64,000 bases of DNA from Rhodovulum kholense (GCF_003053725.1 NZ_QAYC01000004.1:124001-188000); one strand, 5' to 3'. Counted from the first letter of the stretch, positions 8,212-16,997 are shown. Notes: a model not told the origin generated them from the sequence alone. Translations and numbers: made by a program.

Positions 8212-10997
8212 GCAGTCAGTTCTTTCCTCTCTGCGGGCCTGTCGCTCAGCGGCGGCGCGAGAAGTCGCGCGGCAAGCTCCGTCGGGGTAATATCGCGCGG
8301 CAGAAGATATCCGTTCGGGACCCCGCGCAGCGCATCGGCCTGCCCGCCGAGATCAAAGGCAAAGACCGAAAGTCCGGTGGCCAGGCATTCGCGGATCGCA
8401 TAGGAGAAGGTCTCGGGACAAATCGACGGGATGAGCCAGCGCCCGACCCCGTATACTTCTGCCAGATCCGAAATCTCGTCGCGCCGGTAGTGGCCATGGA
8501 CCCGGATGTCGGGATGGGCATAAGTCTCATCCATCTCGCCGATCACCACAATGTCCATCCTTGTGCCGGCGGCCGCAGCCAGGTCGCGCAAGACAGCGGC
8601 TCCCTTCTCGAATCCGATGCCGCCAAGCACGCCCAGAACGGGGCGCGCGCGCGGTTCGAGGCGCACCGGTCGGGGCAGGACGGCGAGCCGGTGCGGGCGA
8701 AGTGCAATCCGCGGGGCCAGCTCGGGCCAGACACGGGCGACCAGCCTTTGCGACGAGGGCGAGAACACCTCGATCGTCTCCGCCCGGGCGGCCAGCGCGT
8801 GCCAGCGGGCACGCCAGTCGGCGATGCGCGGCGGATGCGCCTCGGTGATCGCGGCAAGCCGCTCGTAGCAGGCCTGGCACCGCTCGGGTCCGGGCAGATC
8901 GCAGAACCGGCCGTCATGGCCCAGGAGATTGTAGGACGGGCACAGCGGAAAATAGTCGTGAAAGAGGATCCGGAAGCCGTCCTGTGCGCCAAGCGACCGG
9001 GCGGCCGCCTCAGCCAGATCCAGCGGCGCGCGCGCGCCGACAAGGCAGGAATAGAACAGGGTCTTGCGGCCCGCAGCGCCAAGATAACCGCCCAGTTCGG
9101 CCAGCAGAAGGACGGCCTGGGTCTGACCCGCCGCACGATAAAGCTCGACCGCCACGGTTTCCGGTTCGGGGCCGTCCCGCAAAACCAGTGCCGAACCGCC
9201 CTCGTCCAGATCGCGGGCGATCCGGTCCTGCAGCCAGTGTTCGGCCCCCCCGCCCAGGCGATGACCCAGATAGACCGGCAGCGGCGCCTCGGTCCCCGCG
9301 CGGGCAAGGCCCAGCGCAAGCCTCGGACCGATCAACGGGTCCGTGCGTATGAAATCCGCCACGGACGCATCATAGGCCGGATACCGGTCATTGATCAGCC
9401 GCGATGCCGCCGCGATACGTGCCGCCTTTTCGGGTCCGAAACTGCCGCCGCCGCGATGTTCGACAAAAAGATCGCCGATCAGAAGGTGGCGGGCCCCCCG
9501 TTCGCCCACCCGGCGGCACCAGTCGACCTCTTCGCCATAGCCGCGCCCGAAGGCCGTGTCGAACCGGGGCACCTCGTCCAGCCAGCGCCGGGACATCGCC
9601 ATGCAGAACCCGACCCCGGTCGGGCTCTCGGCCCGGGCGGCCGCAGGGTTCAGCCGCTGGGCGATGGCATCCATGGCCTCGGCCTGGCCCTCGGCCAAGG
9701 GCTCGGGGCAGCAGATCACCGGCGCGGTCGCGATTTCGGCCTCGTTGCTCATCGGCGTGACCGAGGCGATCAGCGCATCGTCGAGGATCGGCCGCATCAG
9801 CCGGTCGATCCAGCCCGGCGGGACGAAGGCATCGCTGTTCAGCAGCACCACATGGCCACGGGATTCCGCGAGGCCCCGGTTCACGCTGGCAATGAAACCG
9901 CCATTCTCGGCATTGCGCACCAGAAGGGTGCCGGGCCGGGCGTCCGCGAAGGCCTCCAGCATCGGCGCGATGGCCGGGTCTGTCGAGGCGTCGTCGATCA
10001 CGATCACCCGGTGCTCTGGCAGCGTGTTCCGCGCCAGACGCTCCAGACAGACGCGCAGATCGTCCGCGGCATTGAAGACCGGCAGAACGATATCGGCGGG
10101 CGGCGCAGGCTTGGGCGGCGCGGCCGCTGCGAAAAGCCCCGGCACGACCTCTGGCACGGCCTCTGAGGCCGGGCGGAGACGCAGCAAAAACGCCTCGATC
10201 GGATCGCCCGCCTTGGCATCGCCCCGGAAAAGAAACCCGGCAAGGTTGCCGCCAAAAAGAAACGGGACACGGCAGAAATCGACAACGGTGCGCACCGTCG
10301 CCAATGGCGAGAACCGGGGCGCGGGCAGACGGATCGCCAGAAGCGGCAGACCGGCGCCCTCCACCCAAAGCAGCCTGTGTCCTGTCAGCCGCAGGTCGAA
10401 CGCCCGATCTTCCATATCGCTTTTGGCCAGGTCGGCACGGGCGGTCTCGCTTCGGATCGTGACCGGCACCCTCGAGCGGCCGCGCACATGCAGCACGCCG
10501 TCGCGCAACGCCACCGTCTCGATCACGCCCTCGCCGTCCCCAAATGGACGGTTCACCGAAAATTCCGTGCGCAACCGGCAAAGATAGGCCGCGCGGAGGG
10601 TCCGCGACACAAGCGTCACCCGCCGACCTGCCCGCACCGTCTTGCCACCAGGCAAATGCAGCTTCGCGAAAGGCCGCGTTTCGCCCGCGACGCGCAGATG
10701 TACCGTCCGGCGGCCGATGGCCGCGGCGGTTCCGCCGTCCAGACGGAACTCGAACGCGCAAGGCAAACCCGATGGCGCCGGACGGTCCGCCGTTGCGGTC
10801 ATCAGCACCCGGCCGCCAGACACAAGCTCCAGGTCCAGCGGTTCGCCGCCGCCTGCCGTCCGCCACGCCCGGCCTGCGATCCGTTTGACCGTCACCGCGT
10901 CCATCGCGAAATCTATCGGATCGTCGGTCCCACCGACACGCCGTCGCAAGGAGATCACCAGCGGCCCTGCCGAGGAAAACGCAGTGCGGCCACGCAC
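8208..10997 (-). CDS. Large glycosyltransferase with GT2 and GT4-like (GT-B) domains
   Basis: 929 residues. Residues 1-290 are an unassigned mostly beta-type region. Residues about 298-545 are a GT2 (GT-A) domain: DIVLPVFNAADDL, VIDDASTD, LLNSDAFVPPGW and a late GYGEEVDWCRR acidic motif. Residues about 570-915 are a GT-B domain: LGHRLGGGAE, then HDYFPLCPSYNLL with a C-x12-C-x7-C-x2-C cysteine set seen in many GT4 enzymes, GGIGFEKGAAVL, and the PETFSYAIRECLATG donor-site helix. It therefore has two transferase centres in one chain. The GTG at 10997 is the first start; an ATG at 10904 is an alternative. It overlaps the sulfotransferase gene by ATGA. Neighbouring kps-like export genes suggest it builds a surface polysaccharide. 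Confidence 0.9.
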   Translation of the reverse strand: MRGRTAFSSAGPLVISLRRRVGGTDDPIDFAMDAVTVKRIAGRAWRTAGGGEPLDLELVSGGRVLMTATADRPAPSGLPCAFEFRLDGGTAAAIGRRTVHLRVAGETRPFAKLHLPGGKTVRAGRRVTLVSRTLRAAYLCRLRTEFSVNRPFGDGEGVIETVALRDGVLHVRGRSRVPVTIRSETARADLAKSDMEDRAFDLRLTGHRLLWVEGAGLPLLAIRLPAPRFSPLATVRTVVDFCRVPFLFGGNLAGFLFRGDAKAGDPIEAFLLRLRPASEAVPEVVPGLFAAAAPPKPAPPADIVLPVFNAADDLRVCLERLARNTLPEHRVIVIDDASTDPAIAPMLEAFADARPGTLLVRNAENGGFIASVNRGLAESRGHVVLLNSDAFVPPGWIDRLMRPILDDALIASVTPMSNEAEIATAPVICCPEPLAEGQAEAMDAIAQRLNPAAARAESPTGVGFCMAMSRRWLDEVPRFDTAFGRGYGEEVDWCRRVGERGARHLLIGDLFVEHRGGGSFGPEKAARIAAASRLINDRYPAYDASVADFIRTDPLIGPRLALGLARAGTEAPLPVYLGHRLGGGAEHWLQDRIARDLDEGGSALVLRDGPEPETVAVELYRAAGQTQAVLLLAELGGYLGAAGRKTLFYSCLVGARAPLDLAEAAARSLGAQDGFRILFHDYFPLCPSYNLLGHDGRFCDLPGPERCQACYERLAAITEAHPPRIADWRARWHALAARAETIEVFSPSSQRLVARVWPELAPRIALRPHRLAVLPRPVRLEPRARPVLGVLGGIGFEKGAAVLRDLAAAAGTRMDIVVIGEMDETYAHPDIRVHGHYRRDEISDLAEVYGVGRWLIPSICPETFSYAIRECLATGLSVFAFDLGGQADALRGVPNGYLLPRDITPTELAARLLAPPLSDRPAERKELTA

Positions 10998-11211
10998 TCC
11001 AGATCAGATCGAGCCCGCAGGTCCATGCACGCGCCTTCCGCATAAGATTAGCGACCTATGCACGTTTCTATTGTTGCGAAATCGACCCTGTCAACCATGG
11101 GTCCGGCTTGGCGCGGGCCGGTCACGCGTTCCCCCTCGAACACATGGGTCTGGCCTGCGGTTTCTGGCGGCACGCTGGCCAAGTCCATATCGCATAAGAT
11201 AGATTGGCCGC

Positions 11212-12831
11212 ATGGCTACCTCGCGAATGGCCGCCGCGCGGCGGGTATTGCTGCATCTTCTCTGGTCCAGACTGCAGGGCCGGCGAGGCATGCGCCGTAT
11301 TCGGGTCGCGCCAATGGAAACGATCCGCATCGCAACCCAGGCTTGCGACGGGATCGTCAGCCTCGAGGCGCAAGCCACATGCCCGGCCCGCATCGGCACC
11401 GAGACCGCGACCCGGCGCGTCGAGCCCGGCGATGGCCCCGTACGGCTCGCCCTGCCCGGCCGGCGGCATCTGGTCTGGCAGGTCGACGGCGCGCCCGCAG
11501 TCACGATTTCGCTTTATCGTCCCGACCAACGTGTGCTCGGGGCGCTCTCGGCGGCCACGGCGCTGGCGTTGTTGCCCCTGCGCCATGCGGGCGACATCGC
11601 GGCCTATTTCCTGCGCGGCGACAGCGGGGCCGGAACCCGGCTGGAACGCGCGCTGATCCCCGGAGCCGAGGCCGCGTTGCAGAACACCCCCGCCGCCGGG
11701 TCCGAAACGCCGCTGGCGGTGCGCCTTGCCGGGCTGGGAAGTGCCAAGCCGGTGCCGGTTTTCCTGGGGCACCGGTTGGGCGGCGGGGCCGAAATGTGGC
11801 TGGCCGACCGCATCGCGGCCGAGCGGGCGCAAGGCAACGTGGCTCTGGTGCTACGCGACGACCCCGCCGGGGTACTGGCCGAGCTTCACGACAGCGGCCC
11901 GCCCCTGCATCAACGCCTGTCGCGGGCCGGGGCCGCGGATCTGCTGTCACGGCCCGCCCGCATCCGGCTGATCTATTCCAACCTGGTGGGCGCGGCCGAC
12001 CCGCTTGGGCTGCTGAACGACATGCTTGACCGACTGCGGCCGCAGGACCGTTTCGAGCTGATCTTCCACGACTTTCTGCCGCTCTGCCCATCCCACACGC
12101 TGATCGGGTCGGCGGGCCGTTTCTGCGGCCTGCCGGGCCCCGTTCCCTGTCAGTCCTGTTACCGGAAACTGGCGGTGACCTCGGGCGCACGGCCGCCCCG
12201 GATCGAAACCTGGCGACAGGCCTGGCACCGCGCGGCAACCCGCGCCGACGAGATCGTCGTCTTTTCCGCCGACAGCGCACGGCGCGTGGCGCGGGTCTGG
12301 CCCGATCTCGCCCCGCATCTGGTGCTGCGCCCTCACCATGTCGGCCACCTGCCGCCGCGACTGGCACCGCCCTCGGGCCCTGCGCGGCTGGGGATTCTTG
12401 GGCGGATCGGGTATGCCAAGGGGGCCGCTGTGCTGAAGGCGCTGGCCGCATTGCCGGACAGGGGATTTGAGATCGTTGTTCTGGGCGAGCTTGACCCCGC
12501 CTTCGCCCATCCCGGGATGACCGTTCACGGGCGCTACCGCCGGGACGAGATCGCGACCCTGTCCGCGTCCCACACCATCGGCGCCTGGTTCGTGCCCGCC
12601 ATCTGGCCCGAAACCTTTTCCTATACGGTGCATGAATGCCTGGCGACGGGGCTGCCGGTGCTGACCTTCGACATCGGCGCCCAGGGCGAAACCGCCGCCG
12701 CGCGCCCGAACGGACAGGTGCTGCCGCTGGACGCCAGCCCCCGGGATCTGGCCGACCGGCTGGCCGCCGCCCTTGCCGGGACCGCTCAGTCTTCGGCCGC
12801 GTCCAGCAATGAGGCCCAGAGCCTCCGCTGA
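11212..12831 (+). CDS. GT4-like glycosyltransferase, paralogue of the neighbouring two-domain enzyme
   Basis: 539 residues. Residues about 175-525 align closely with the C-terminal half of the divergent neighbour (LGHRLGGGAEMWL, HDFLPLCPSHTLI with the same C-x12-C-x7-C-x2-C spacing, GRIGYAKGAAVL, PETFSYTVHECLATG). Residues about 35-150 align more loosely with the part just before the GT2 domain of that neighbour (HLVWQV against RLLWVE; FLRGDSGAG against FRGDAKAG). The GT2 domain is absent. Start is uncertain: in-frame ATGs lie at 11212, 11290 and 11314, none with a strong ribosome-binding site. It is a cytosolic GT-B enzyme whose donor and acceptor are unknown. Its 3' end overlaps the convergent gene by 46 bases. 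Confidence 0.88.
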   Translation: MATSRMAAARRVLLHLLWSRLQGRRGMRRIRVAPMETIRIATQACDGIVSLEAQATCPARIGTETATRRVEPGDGPVRLALPGRRHLVWQVDGAPAVTISLYRPDQRVLGALSAATALALLPLRHAGDIAAYFLRGDSGAGTRLERALIPGAEAALQNTPAAGSETPLAVRLAGLGSAKPVPVFLGHRLGGGAEMWLADRIAAERAQGNVALVLRDDPAGVLAELHDSGPPLHQRLSRAGAADLLSRPARIRLIYSNLVGAADPLGLLNDMLDRLRPQDRFELIFHDFLPLCPSHTLIGSAGRFCGLPGPVPCQSCYRKLAVTSGARPPRIETWRQAWHRAATRADEIVVFSADSARRVARVWPDLAPHLVLRPHHVGHLPPRLAPPSGPARLGILGRIGYAKGAAVLKALAALPDRGFEIVVLGELDPAFAHPGMTVHGRYRRDEIATLSASHTIGAWFVPAIWPETFSYTVHECLATGLPVLTFDIGAQGETAAARPNGQVLPLDASPRDLADRLAAALAGTAQSSAASSNEAQSLR

Positions 12832-13790
12832 TGCCCCTCGGCATCGGCGGCGATCAGCGCCTCGCGGTTCTTGGCGGCCATCGCGCGGGCCGAGGCGGGG
12901 TCGTCGATCAGCCGGTCGATGGCCGCGATCCAGGCCGCCGGATCGGCGCCCAGCGCCAGACAGCGGCCGCACATCGCACCGCGCGCCGCTTCGTGCCAGC
13001 TGTCGGACCCGATCACCGCAGCGCCCGCTATCGCGTATTCGCCAAGCTTGCTGGCCGAGCGCGCGGCATTGAACCGTCGCGACGCCAGATGCGGCGCCAG
13101 CCCCAGATCCAGCCGCGCCTGCCGGAGCCAACCCAGATAGGCCGCCCAGTCGAGCGCGGGCAGCACGTCTACCGCCGGATGGCGGGCGACGACGCGCGGC
13201 AGGTCGAGATTGCCCGAAACCGTCAGCGCGAGCCCAGGCCTGCGATCCAGCACCCGCAGAAGCGGCGCCCAAAGCGGCGCCGCGTCGCGGGCATGGCTTC
13301 GCCCCATCAGCAGCCCGATCCGCCGGATCGGCGCCACGGGGTCCGGCACCGGCATCTGGGCAACGGGCCAGGCGGGCGCGATCTCTTCCACCCGGGCACC
13401 GGGCCGGCGCGCGCGCAGCGTCGCGGCCAGTGCGGAGCTTGTGGCCAGGATCGCGGCGGCCGCGGGTTCGAACCGGCGCGCCTCGGGCCATTCCAGCAGC
13501 GCCAGCTTGGCCCGATAGATCGGCGGCAGCGCCCGGTCGGCGATCCCGGCACGGATGTCGTCGTCGATCACATAGACCAGCCGTCGATGCGGCGGCAGCG
13601 TCCGCATCCCGGCCGCATGGCGGATCACGATCAGCGTCTCGCCGGCCGCGAAGACGGTCGGGGAAAGCTGGCGAAGCGCGCCGCGGGCGAGGCGGTCGCG
13701 GCAGGCAAAGCCCAGATAAAGATCGGCGGTCGGCGAAAACCGTCCGGCCAGAAAGGCGGGCGGCGCAACGCCCAACGGCCTGAGGCTCAT
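12786..13790 (-). CDS. Glycosyltransferase (GT-B type)
   Basis: 334 residues. The middle has a Rossmann-like opening (RRIGLLMGRSHARD), and the C-terminal part has SASKLGEYAIAGAAVIGSDSWHEAARG (about 243-268), which is the nucleotide-sugar site helix of family 1/4 glycosyltransferases, then the usual ...WIAAIDRLIDDPASARAMAAKNR tail. The N-terminal half carries YVIDDD, a motif often seen in these acceptor domains. The ATG overlaps the stop of the kpsT-like gene by four bases, so it is made with the export machinery and probably works on the exported glycan. It is not closely related to the two paralogous enzymes next door. Confidence 0.83.
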   Translation of the reverse strand: MSLRPLGVAPPAFLAGRFSPTADLYLGFACRDRLARGALRQLSPTVFAAGETLIVIRHAAGMRTLPPHRRLVYVIDDDIRAGIADRALPPIYRAKLALLEWPEARRFEPAAAAILATSSALAATLRARRPGARVEEIAPAWPVAQMPVPDPVAPIRRIGLLMGRSHARDAAPLWAPLLRVLDRRPGLALTVSGNLDLPRVVARHPAVDVLPALDWAAYLGWLRQARLDLGLAPHLASRRFNAARSASKLGEYAIAGAAVIGSDSWHEAARGAMCGRCLALGADPAAWIAAIDRLIDDPASARAMAAKNREALIAADAEGHQRRLWASLLDAAED

Positions 13791-14446
13791 GCCCTCAGCG
13801 TCTCGCGATAGGCAGCAAGCCCGTCTTCGAGATCGTCGAAGAACCAGGCGTGCCCGTCCTGAAGAAACAGCGCGGCATTGCAGTATTTCCGGAGCGTATC
13901 ATCGGAATGCGAGACCATGATGATCTGCACCCGGTCCAGCCGTGCGGCAAAGGCGGCCTCGGCCTTGCGGCGGAACGCGACGTCGCCGACGGCGGTGATT
14001 TCATCGACCAGGTAGCAGTCGAAATTCGTGGCAAGGCTCACCCCCAGCGCCAGCCGGGCCTTCATCCCGGAAGAATAGGTTTCGAACGGTGCGTCGAAAT
14101 AGGGGCCAAGCTCGCAGAATTCGGAGACCTCCTCGACCAGCGCATCGGAATCGGCGCCATAGATCCGGGCCACGAAGCGGGCGTTCTGGCGCCCGGTCAG
14201 CGCCGAATGGAAGCCGCCCGAAAAGCCCATCGGCCAGCTGACCCGGCCGATCCGCCGGATCTCGCCCCGGTCGGGCCGGTGGGTGCCCGCGATCATCCGC
14301 AGGAAGGTCGACTTGCCGGCCCCGTTGCGCCCGATGATCGCGACCCGGTACTGGCGCGGAAGATCGAGGGTAAGCCCCCGCAGGATATGGCGCCGCCCCC
14401 CGCCCGGCAGGCGGAAGGACTTTTCGACGCCCCGGAATTCCAGCAT
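13787..14446 (-). CDS. Polysaccharide ABC exporter ATPase (KpsT-like)
   Basis: 219 residues, the same size as KpsT of group 2 capsule systems. It has Walker A GRNGAGKST (about residues 39-47), signature YSSGMKARLALG, Walker B CYLVDEI with catalytic Glu, and the switch histidine in MVSHSDDTL. The short form lacks the C-terminal sugar-binding extension of Wzt, so the exported polymer is probably recognised without a carbohydrate-binding domain. It pairs with the KpsM-like permease encoded at 15713-16519 on the other strand. It lies 3 bases after the KpsE-like gene and overlaps the following glycosyltransferase gene by ATGA. Confidence 0.93.
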   Translation of the reverse strand: MLEFRGVEKSFRLPGGGRRHILRGLTLDLPRQYRVAIIGRNGAGKSTFLRMIAGTHRPDRGEIRRIGRVSWPMGFSGGFHSALTGRQNARFVARIYGADSDALVEEVSEFCELGPYFDAPFETYSSGMKARLALGVSLATNFDCYLVDEITAVGDVAFRRKAEAAFAARLDRVQIIMVSHSDDTLRKYCNAALFLQDGHAWFFDDLEDGLAAYRETLRA

Positions 14447-14449
14447 CGC

Positions 14450-15628
14450 TCAGCCCCGGTCGCGGACGTTGTAATAGATCAGCAGACCCGTGAAATAGAC
14501 CGCCAGCGAGCAGATCAGGACCAGCAGGATCAGCAGCCCCCGCTGCGGATAAAGACTGTCCTCGGCCAGGGTCGGCGGGATGTGCACGGCCAGATAGCGG
14601 CTGATGCGGCGCGCTTCGGCGCGGGCCTGTTCCGAGGCGGCCAGCGCGGCGGTGTAGGCGCGCTGGGCAAATTCCAGATCGACCAGCAATTCCTCGTAGG
14701 ACCCGATGGCATCGACCAGAGAGGACGGCCCCGAGGTCGGCTTGCCGATCCGGCGACGTTCCTGGTCGATCTGGCTGCGCACCGCCTCGATGCGCCGGTC
14801 GATCCTCTTGACCCGCTGGTCCTCTTCGCCCGCGAAGCTGGTGATTGTCTCGCGTTCCACAAGCGCGCTGGCCAGTTCCCCTTCCAGCGCCGCGATCACG
14901 CCCATCTGCGATTCCGCCGCCTCGGTCGGGTCGATGATGTCGTTTTCCAGCCGGAACACCCGGACCTTGCGGCGCACGTCGCGCAAAAGGACCTCGGCCT
15001 CGCCCAGATCCTCCAGCGCGAAACGGATCGCATCCTGGCGCGCGATCCGGCTGAGATCGTCGACCATGCGTCCGCTCTGGTTCAGGATCGACTGCGCGAT
15101 CGCCTCTGCGTCTTCCGGGGTGAAGGCCCGGACCTGAAGCGTCAGGACCCCCGTCAGCGGATCGACCGCGACCTTCACCATGCGCTGCCAGTAGTCCAGC
15201 ATGTCTTCGCGCGAGGCGTCGCCCTCAAGCGAAAAGACAAAATCCGAGGGATGCTTGCCGAACAGGGCCTTGAGGTCGAGATCGGCGTCGACCTGCTGCA
15301 TCAGCGGCTGCGAGCGGATGAAATCGTACAGGATCTGCGAGTCGGACCCGGAGGACGACCCGACCTGGGTAAAGACGCTGAGCGCCTCGAGCGGGTTCGA
15401 GTATTCCTCCGAACGGACCGAGAATGCGGCCTCGGAATGATACTGATCAGCCGCGACCAGCCAGAGATAGAGTGCCGCGATCAGGGTCGGCAACACCACG
15501 ACCACGGCAAAGCCGAAGCGCATCACCCGGTGGCGCAAGCGTGCGCGATTCGTATCGGTCTCGGAGACCTCATGGGTGACGGAGTGGCCACCCTGGATTT
15601 TCGGCACGACTTGCACGACGGCTTCCAT
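14450..15628 (-). CDS. Capsule export inner-membrane protein (KpsE/CtrB/BexC-like)
   Basis: 392 residues from the chosen ATG. It has one transmembrane helix near the N-terminus (FAVVVVLPTLIAALYLWLV), a long periplasmic region with heptad-rich coiled coil (about residues 180-320), and a second transmembrane helix near the C-terminus (LLILLVLICSLAVYFTGLLI). This is the polysaccharide co-polymerase topology that links the ABC exporter to the outer membrane. A GTG at 15700 would extend the frame, but it would leave only about 12 bases to the divergent kpsM-like start, so 15628 is preferred. It is the first gene of a tight operon with the ATPase and a glycosyltransferase. Confidence 0.9.
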   Translation of the reverse strand: MEAVVQVVPKIQGGHSVTHEVSETDTNRARLRHRVMRFGFAVVVVLPTLIAALYLWLVAADQYHSEAAFSVRSEEYSNPLEALSVFTQVGSSSGSDSQILYDFIRSQPLMQQVDADLDLKALFGKHPSDFVFSLEGDASREDMLDYWQRMVKVAVDPLTGVLTLQVRAFTPEDAEAIAQSILNQSGRMVDDLSRIARQDAIRFALEDLGEAEVLLRDVRRKVRVFRLENDIIDPTEAAESQMGVIAALEGELASALVERETITSFAGEEDQRVKRIDRRIEAVRSQIDQERRRIGKPTSGPSSLVDAIGSYEELLVDLEFAQRAYTAALAASEQARAEARRISRYLAVHIPPTLAEDSLYPQRGLLILLVLICSLAVYFTGLLIYYNVRDRG

Positions 15629-15712
15629 CTGTCGGAGATTTTCGTGCAATGGTAAGCATATCTGCCCCGTGCGCAATGCCGTAGGTTGAGTCGTCGCCAC
15701 TCAGGACATCAC

Positions 15713-16519
15713 ATGAAATTTCAGCGTCCCGCCGCAAAACCGTCCCGAACCAATCCGTTGCAGGGGGCGCTGCGCGTCTTTGGAGCACTGGTGATCCGCG
15801 AAATGATCACCCGCTATGGCCGGTCTCCGGGCGGATATGTCTGGGCCGTTCTGGAGCCGGCAGGGATGATCGCGATTTTGGCGCTGGCCTTCTCGCAGTT
15901 CATCCACACCCCGCCGCTGGGCGAAAGCTTCATCCTGTTCTATGCGACGGGCTACATCCCCTTCCACGCCTATTCCGAAATCGCGGCGGTGGTCAGCACC
16001 TCCATCGCGGTGAACCGGCAACTGATGCATTTCCCGATGGTCACGCCGCTCGACGCGGTTCTGGCGCGCTTCTTCCTGTCCTTCCTGACGGTGATCGTGG
16101 TCAGCTTTCTCGTGTTCACGACGCTTCTGGTCGTGACCGACGACCCGGTGCGGCTGTCACTGGGGCCGCTTTTCGTGGCACTCGGGGCGGCGGCCTTTCT
16201 GGGGCTGGGGGTCGGGACACTGAACGCGGTGCTCTTTTCCTTCTTCCCGCTCTGGCAGCGGGTCTGGGGCATCATCAACCGCCCGCTTTTCATTCTGTCG
16301 GCCATCTTCTTCACCTTCGAGAGCCTGCCGCGTCAGGCCCGCGAGGTCCTGTGGTGGAACCCGATCATCCATCTGGTCGGAGAGGCCCGCCGCGCCTTCT
16401 ATCCGATCTATCGCGGCGACTACATAATGCTGGCCTATCCGCTGGGAATCGCCGGGTTCTGCCTTCTGGTCGGGGGCTTCCTGCTGCTGCGCAACCGAAG
16501 CGCGATCATCGAGGTCTGA
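15713..16519 (+). CDS. Polysaccharide ABC exporter permease (KpsM-like)
   Basis: 268 residues, an ABC-2 type membrane protein with six predicted helices. The N-terminal cytoplasmic stretch has VIREMITRYGRSPGGYVWAVLEP, which is highly typical of KpsM/CtrC. The C-terminal part has NPIIHLVGEARRAFYP, also diagnostic. The ATG at 15713 follows CAGGAC. A slightly longer TTG-initiated frame from 15686 was not chosen. It pairs with the ATPase encoded divergently at 13787-14446 to move a lipid-linked capsule-like polymer across the inner membrane. The permease gene is split from the ATPase gene, on the opposite strand, instead of the usual kpsMT order. Confidence 0.93.
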   Translation: MKFQRPAAKPSRTNPLQGALRVFGALVIREMITRYGRSPGGYVWAVLEPAGMIAILALAFSQFIHTPPLGESFILFYATGYIPFHAYSEIAAVVSTSIAVNRQLMHFPMVTPLDAVLARFFLSFLTVIVVSFLVFTTLLVVTDDPVRLSLGPLFVALGAAAFLGLGVGTLNAVLFSFFPLWQRVWGIINRPLFILSAIFFTFESLPRQAREVLWWNPIIHLVGEARRAFYPIYRGDYIMLAYPLGIAGFCLLVGGFLLLRNRSAIIEV

Positions 16520-16765
16520 CACCCCAGCTCGCCCGAGTCGCGCCTGTCGAGGCACGTGGCCCCGGAGCCCGAATCGATGCGGTCAAACGGTTTGCCGGGC
16601 GGAGGGGCCCTGCACCCCGGGCGACACTATCCGCCCGAGCGCACCAGCCCACGCGCCGCATGACCCCACGTCCGGGCGGAAACCGGCGCATACTCATCAA
16701 ATTTCTGTTTATTGGTTAATAAAATCGCGCAAAGCTTCGAATTGTTGCTGATCGAGGATAGCGCA

Positions 16766-16900
16766 ATGATACGAACCATCCGCTTGGGAAGCTGCGTTTC
16801 GGTGCAGGGCGCCTTCGTGCTCTGCCGGGCGAATGGGCGGATCGTGGTCCGCGTCGGAACCCGCCTGTTCGAAGGCTTGCCGATCGAGGCGGCGGCGTAA
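16766..16900 (+). CDS. Small conserved-looking protein of 44 residues
   Basis: The ATG at 16766 follows GAGGA, and the product begins MIRTIRLGSCVSVQG and continues with NGRIVVRVGTRLFEG. The strong alternation of Val/Ile/Arg suggests a single small beta-sheet. I recall similar very short proteins in related bacteria but cannot name a function. A rare AT-rich stretch (16701-16727, including TTGGTTAATAAAAT) lies upstream and could be its promoter. A longer frame from 16712 exists but has no ribosome-binding site. It is convergent with infB, sharing the hairpin at 16935-16959. Confidence 0.55.
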   Translation: MIRTIRLGSCVSVQGAFVLCRANGRIVVRVGTRLFEGLPIEAAA

Positions 16901-16934
16901 GCGACCCCATTCCCCCACCCCACTCACCAGAACG

Positions 16935-16959
16935 AAAAGGGGCGCTCGCAGCGCCCCTT
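16935..16959 (-). terminator. Terminator of the rimP-nusA-ylxR-infB operon
   Basis: An 8-bp perfect stem (16939-16946 with 16950-16957, 3-base loop) is followed on the minus strand by TTTTCGTT. It lies about 40 bases past the infB stop. Confidence 0.8.
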
Positions 16960-16997
16960 CCATTTCCAATGTCGACATCTGATCCGATCAGGCCCGA

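Noticed and set aside
11039-11200. Ten-base direct repeat CGCATAAGAT at 11039-11048 and 11191-11200
   Set aside because: Too short to call a mobile-element or recombination boundary; may relate to regulation of the divergent glycosyltransferase genes but nothing supports this.
13850-15655. 601-codon plus-strand frame
   Set aside because: Antisense to the KpsT- and KpsE-like genes and without recognisable motifs.
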